From positions 248,001-312,000 of the forward strand of contig CAJJDP010000015.1 in the NCBI GenBank assembly GCA_905182995.1: DNA of 64,000 bases. The letters run 5' to 3'. This DNA comes from Paramecium octaurelia (lineage: Eukaryota > Ciliophora > Oligohymenophorea > Peniculida > Parameciidae). A program made the translations under genes and the position numbers. The notes under the pieces were generated by a model. The model did not search any database. It had not been told where the DNA came from and worked only from the letters and a program-made list of their open reading frames with translations. Of this stretch, positions 62,636 through 64,000 are shown piece by piece (within the stretch, counting starts at the first letter, position 1; the number at the start of each line of letters is the position of its first letter).

Positions 62636-63657
62636 ATGAATCATTCAGATGGTGCTCAATCCCCTCCCTTATTTGGTATGTATCCGTTACCCTATTGGCC
62701 AACAAGTTCGCAATTATTATTGATGATGAACTTTCAAAATCCTTTGATGAGTCCCATTCACAATCTAGGTTCTCCAATTTTAACTTCCAACATTAATTTT
62801 CCTCAGCCAACTATCAACTTTGATATCAAATGCGATCAATGTAACAACTTTTCAAAATATCTCTATAGCATAAATTATAAAGGATGCATCCCAAGTTAAA
62901 CAGCCCTAACAATACTTCAGTCAAATATAAACTATACAGTAATAAATTGAAGAAATGAATTATGATGATATCACCCTGGAAAATCTAGAGCAAATGATCC
63001 ATTTACTATTTGCAGATTCTTCCAAAATAAAAAAGATCATGTAAAAACTGAAAGAAAAAAAATGTGCTAAGGTAATCAAGATCTTAGACACTTTGACCAA
63101 AAAAATCAGATCGCAACAAAAGAGTAGAGAAGAATTAATCAAATTTTGTTTGAGAAAAGCATTCAGAGAGATTTTCCATCAAATCCAAGAGAAAAATACA
63201 AAATCAAGTAATTAGATATCTTTAAATTTTAGAACTGAACCTCAAAGCTGCCTCTAAACTCTTCTAGCAATCTTTTCAAGCAGAAAAATCAAAATAGATA
63301 TCCTTGCCCTTCAGAAAAAATAGCAAAATTAAGACCATGAACAATCAATTTTTGCATGAATTATTCCAATCCAAATAATTTATAGATTAGTACAAGACCT
63401 TTTTAGGTATTATTCTAATCTCTATTCTCAGATAATCTTGATGCCATCATAGAAAACGATAGAAATAAAAAAATTAAAGCCTTGGCAGAAAAATCATGGG
63501 AATTCATCTCATCCAACAAAAAAGTAAAGAGTTGCATTATAATAACTTATAGTCTTATACTGTCAAAAGGTTGCCATGGTCTCTTAAGAATATAGAAAAA
63601 CTCAAGGAGACAGCCAATGAGTTGCTAAACTACTGCGATGAATAATAAAAATTGTGA
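62636..63657 (+). CDS. Hypothetical protein with Pro/Asn-rich N-terminus
   Basis: Exon 1 (from ATG 62636) encodes a Pro/Asn/Leu-rich region (PPLFGMYPLPYWPTSSQLLL) with CDQCNNFSKY, then exon 2 encodes a basic helical protein (MNYDDITLENLEQMIHLLFA, EELIKFCLRKAFREIFHQIQ, SWEFISSNKK). Introns 62895-62952 (58 bp), then 25, 25 and 29 bp, give 885 coding bases, 294 residues, ending at TGA 63655-63657. Alternatively exon 1 is a separate gene ending at a TGA that overlaps the ATG at 62955. Only 56 bp separates it from the divergent GLTP-like start. No family recognised. Confidence 0.55.
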
Positions 63658-64000
63658 ATTTAATATTATTAAATCAAAATTTATAAATTAGGAATTTTTC
63701 AAGTCCCATTTAATTTTCACCAAATAAACCCTTTTTGCCTTGAAAATTGAGCTCCCACATCACTTCAACAATTCTCATGGTTTTCATACTGGTATTTTTT
63801 ATTTGAGATTTATATTGATTTAAATAAGTCACTTTCAAGTTACTTAATAATAAAACAATAATATACAGATTTATATTATTTATATATATTAAATATTCAT
63901 ATAATTTAATTATATTACTGTTGCCCTTGACTGGATTTGTTGTAGCTTGATGTTTATTATTGTTCTCGTACAGACACTAATTTGTACCCCTTTCCACTTT
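63658..64000. other. Window end, no gene recognised
   Basis: About 340 bp of mostly AT-rich DNA. The last 80 bases are less AT-rich (TTGCCCTTGACTGG, GTACCCCTTTCCAC) and could be the edge of a coding region that continues outside the window, but the piece is too short to judge. Confidence 0.4.

Overview
The window is macronuclear-type DNA of a ciliate, most probably Paramecium or a close relative. The base composition is very AT-rich. Long reading frames close only when TAA and TAG are read as glutamine and TGA is the sole stop. Nearly every recognisable gene is interrupted by tiny introns of about 20-30 bp (GT...TAG, with a sizeable minority ending AAG or CAG). Genes lie on both strands, often separated by only tens of bases. 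I saw no mobile element, tRNA, rRNA, CRISPR array or telomere repeat. All gene models were read by eye, so intron calls and some ends are approximate.

Layout. 1-3.4 kb: a 1,310-bp tandem repeat, joined at a single N, carrying two identical copies of a ribosomal protein L32 gene. 3.4-6 kb: a UBC/RWD-like gene and a protein with a 9-bp minisatellite. 6-7.6 kb: decayed coding-like sequence. 7.7-14.7 kb: an NDR/LATS kinase, a FOP basal-body protein, a PX-pseudokinase, a small Leu-rich protein and an mTERF-like gene. 15-20 kb: a 5-kb minus-strand gene for a multi-pass PAS membrane protein. 20-30 kb: two competing uncertain frames, a PH-type CaM kinase-like gene, a coiled-coil gene, an alpha/beta hydrolase facing CDC26, and a small helix-turn-helix protein. 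30-40 kb: a PX-WD40 gene facing a mitochondrial bL25-like gene, a Kelch protein, a dual-specificity phosphatase, and a calcium-dependent kinase with EF-hands. 40-52 kb: a second Kelch protein, a VWA protein, eIF3m, a PP2C phosphatase, a long coiled-coil protein and PIG-U. 52-64 kb: INO80B, DRC2, an AMPK/SNF1-type kinase, condensin subunit 1, a second PH-type kinase, a GLTP-like protein and an unknown gene.

The genes do not form an operon-like system. The content mixes housekeeping functions (translation, condensin, INO80, GPI anchoring, APC/C) with the large signalling repertoire typical of ciliates: five active kinases, one pseudokinase and two phosphatases in 64 kb. It also includes cilium and basal-body parts (FOP, DRC2). 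The most distinctive features are two head-to-head gene pairs whose start codons are only 11-12 bp apart, a handful of inferred introns of 54-58 nt (about twice the usual size), stop/start overlaps of the ATGA type, and the N-joined duplication, which may be an assembly artefact.
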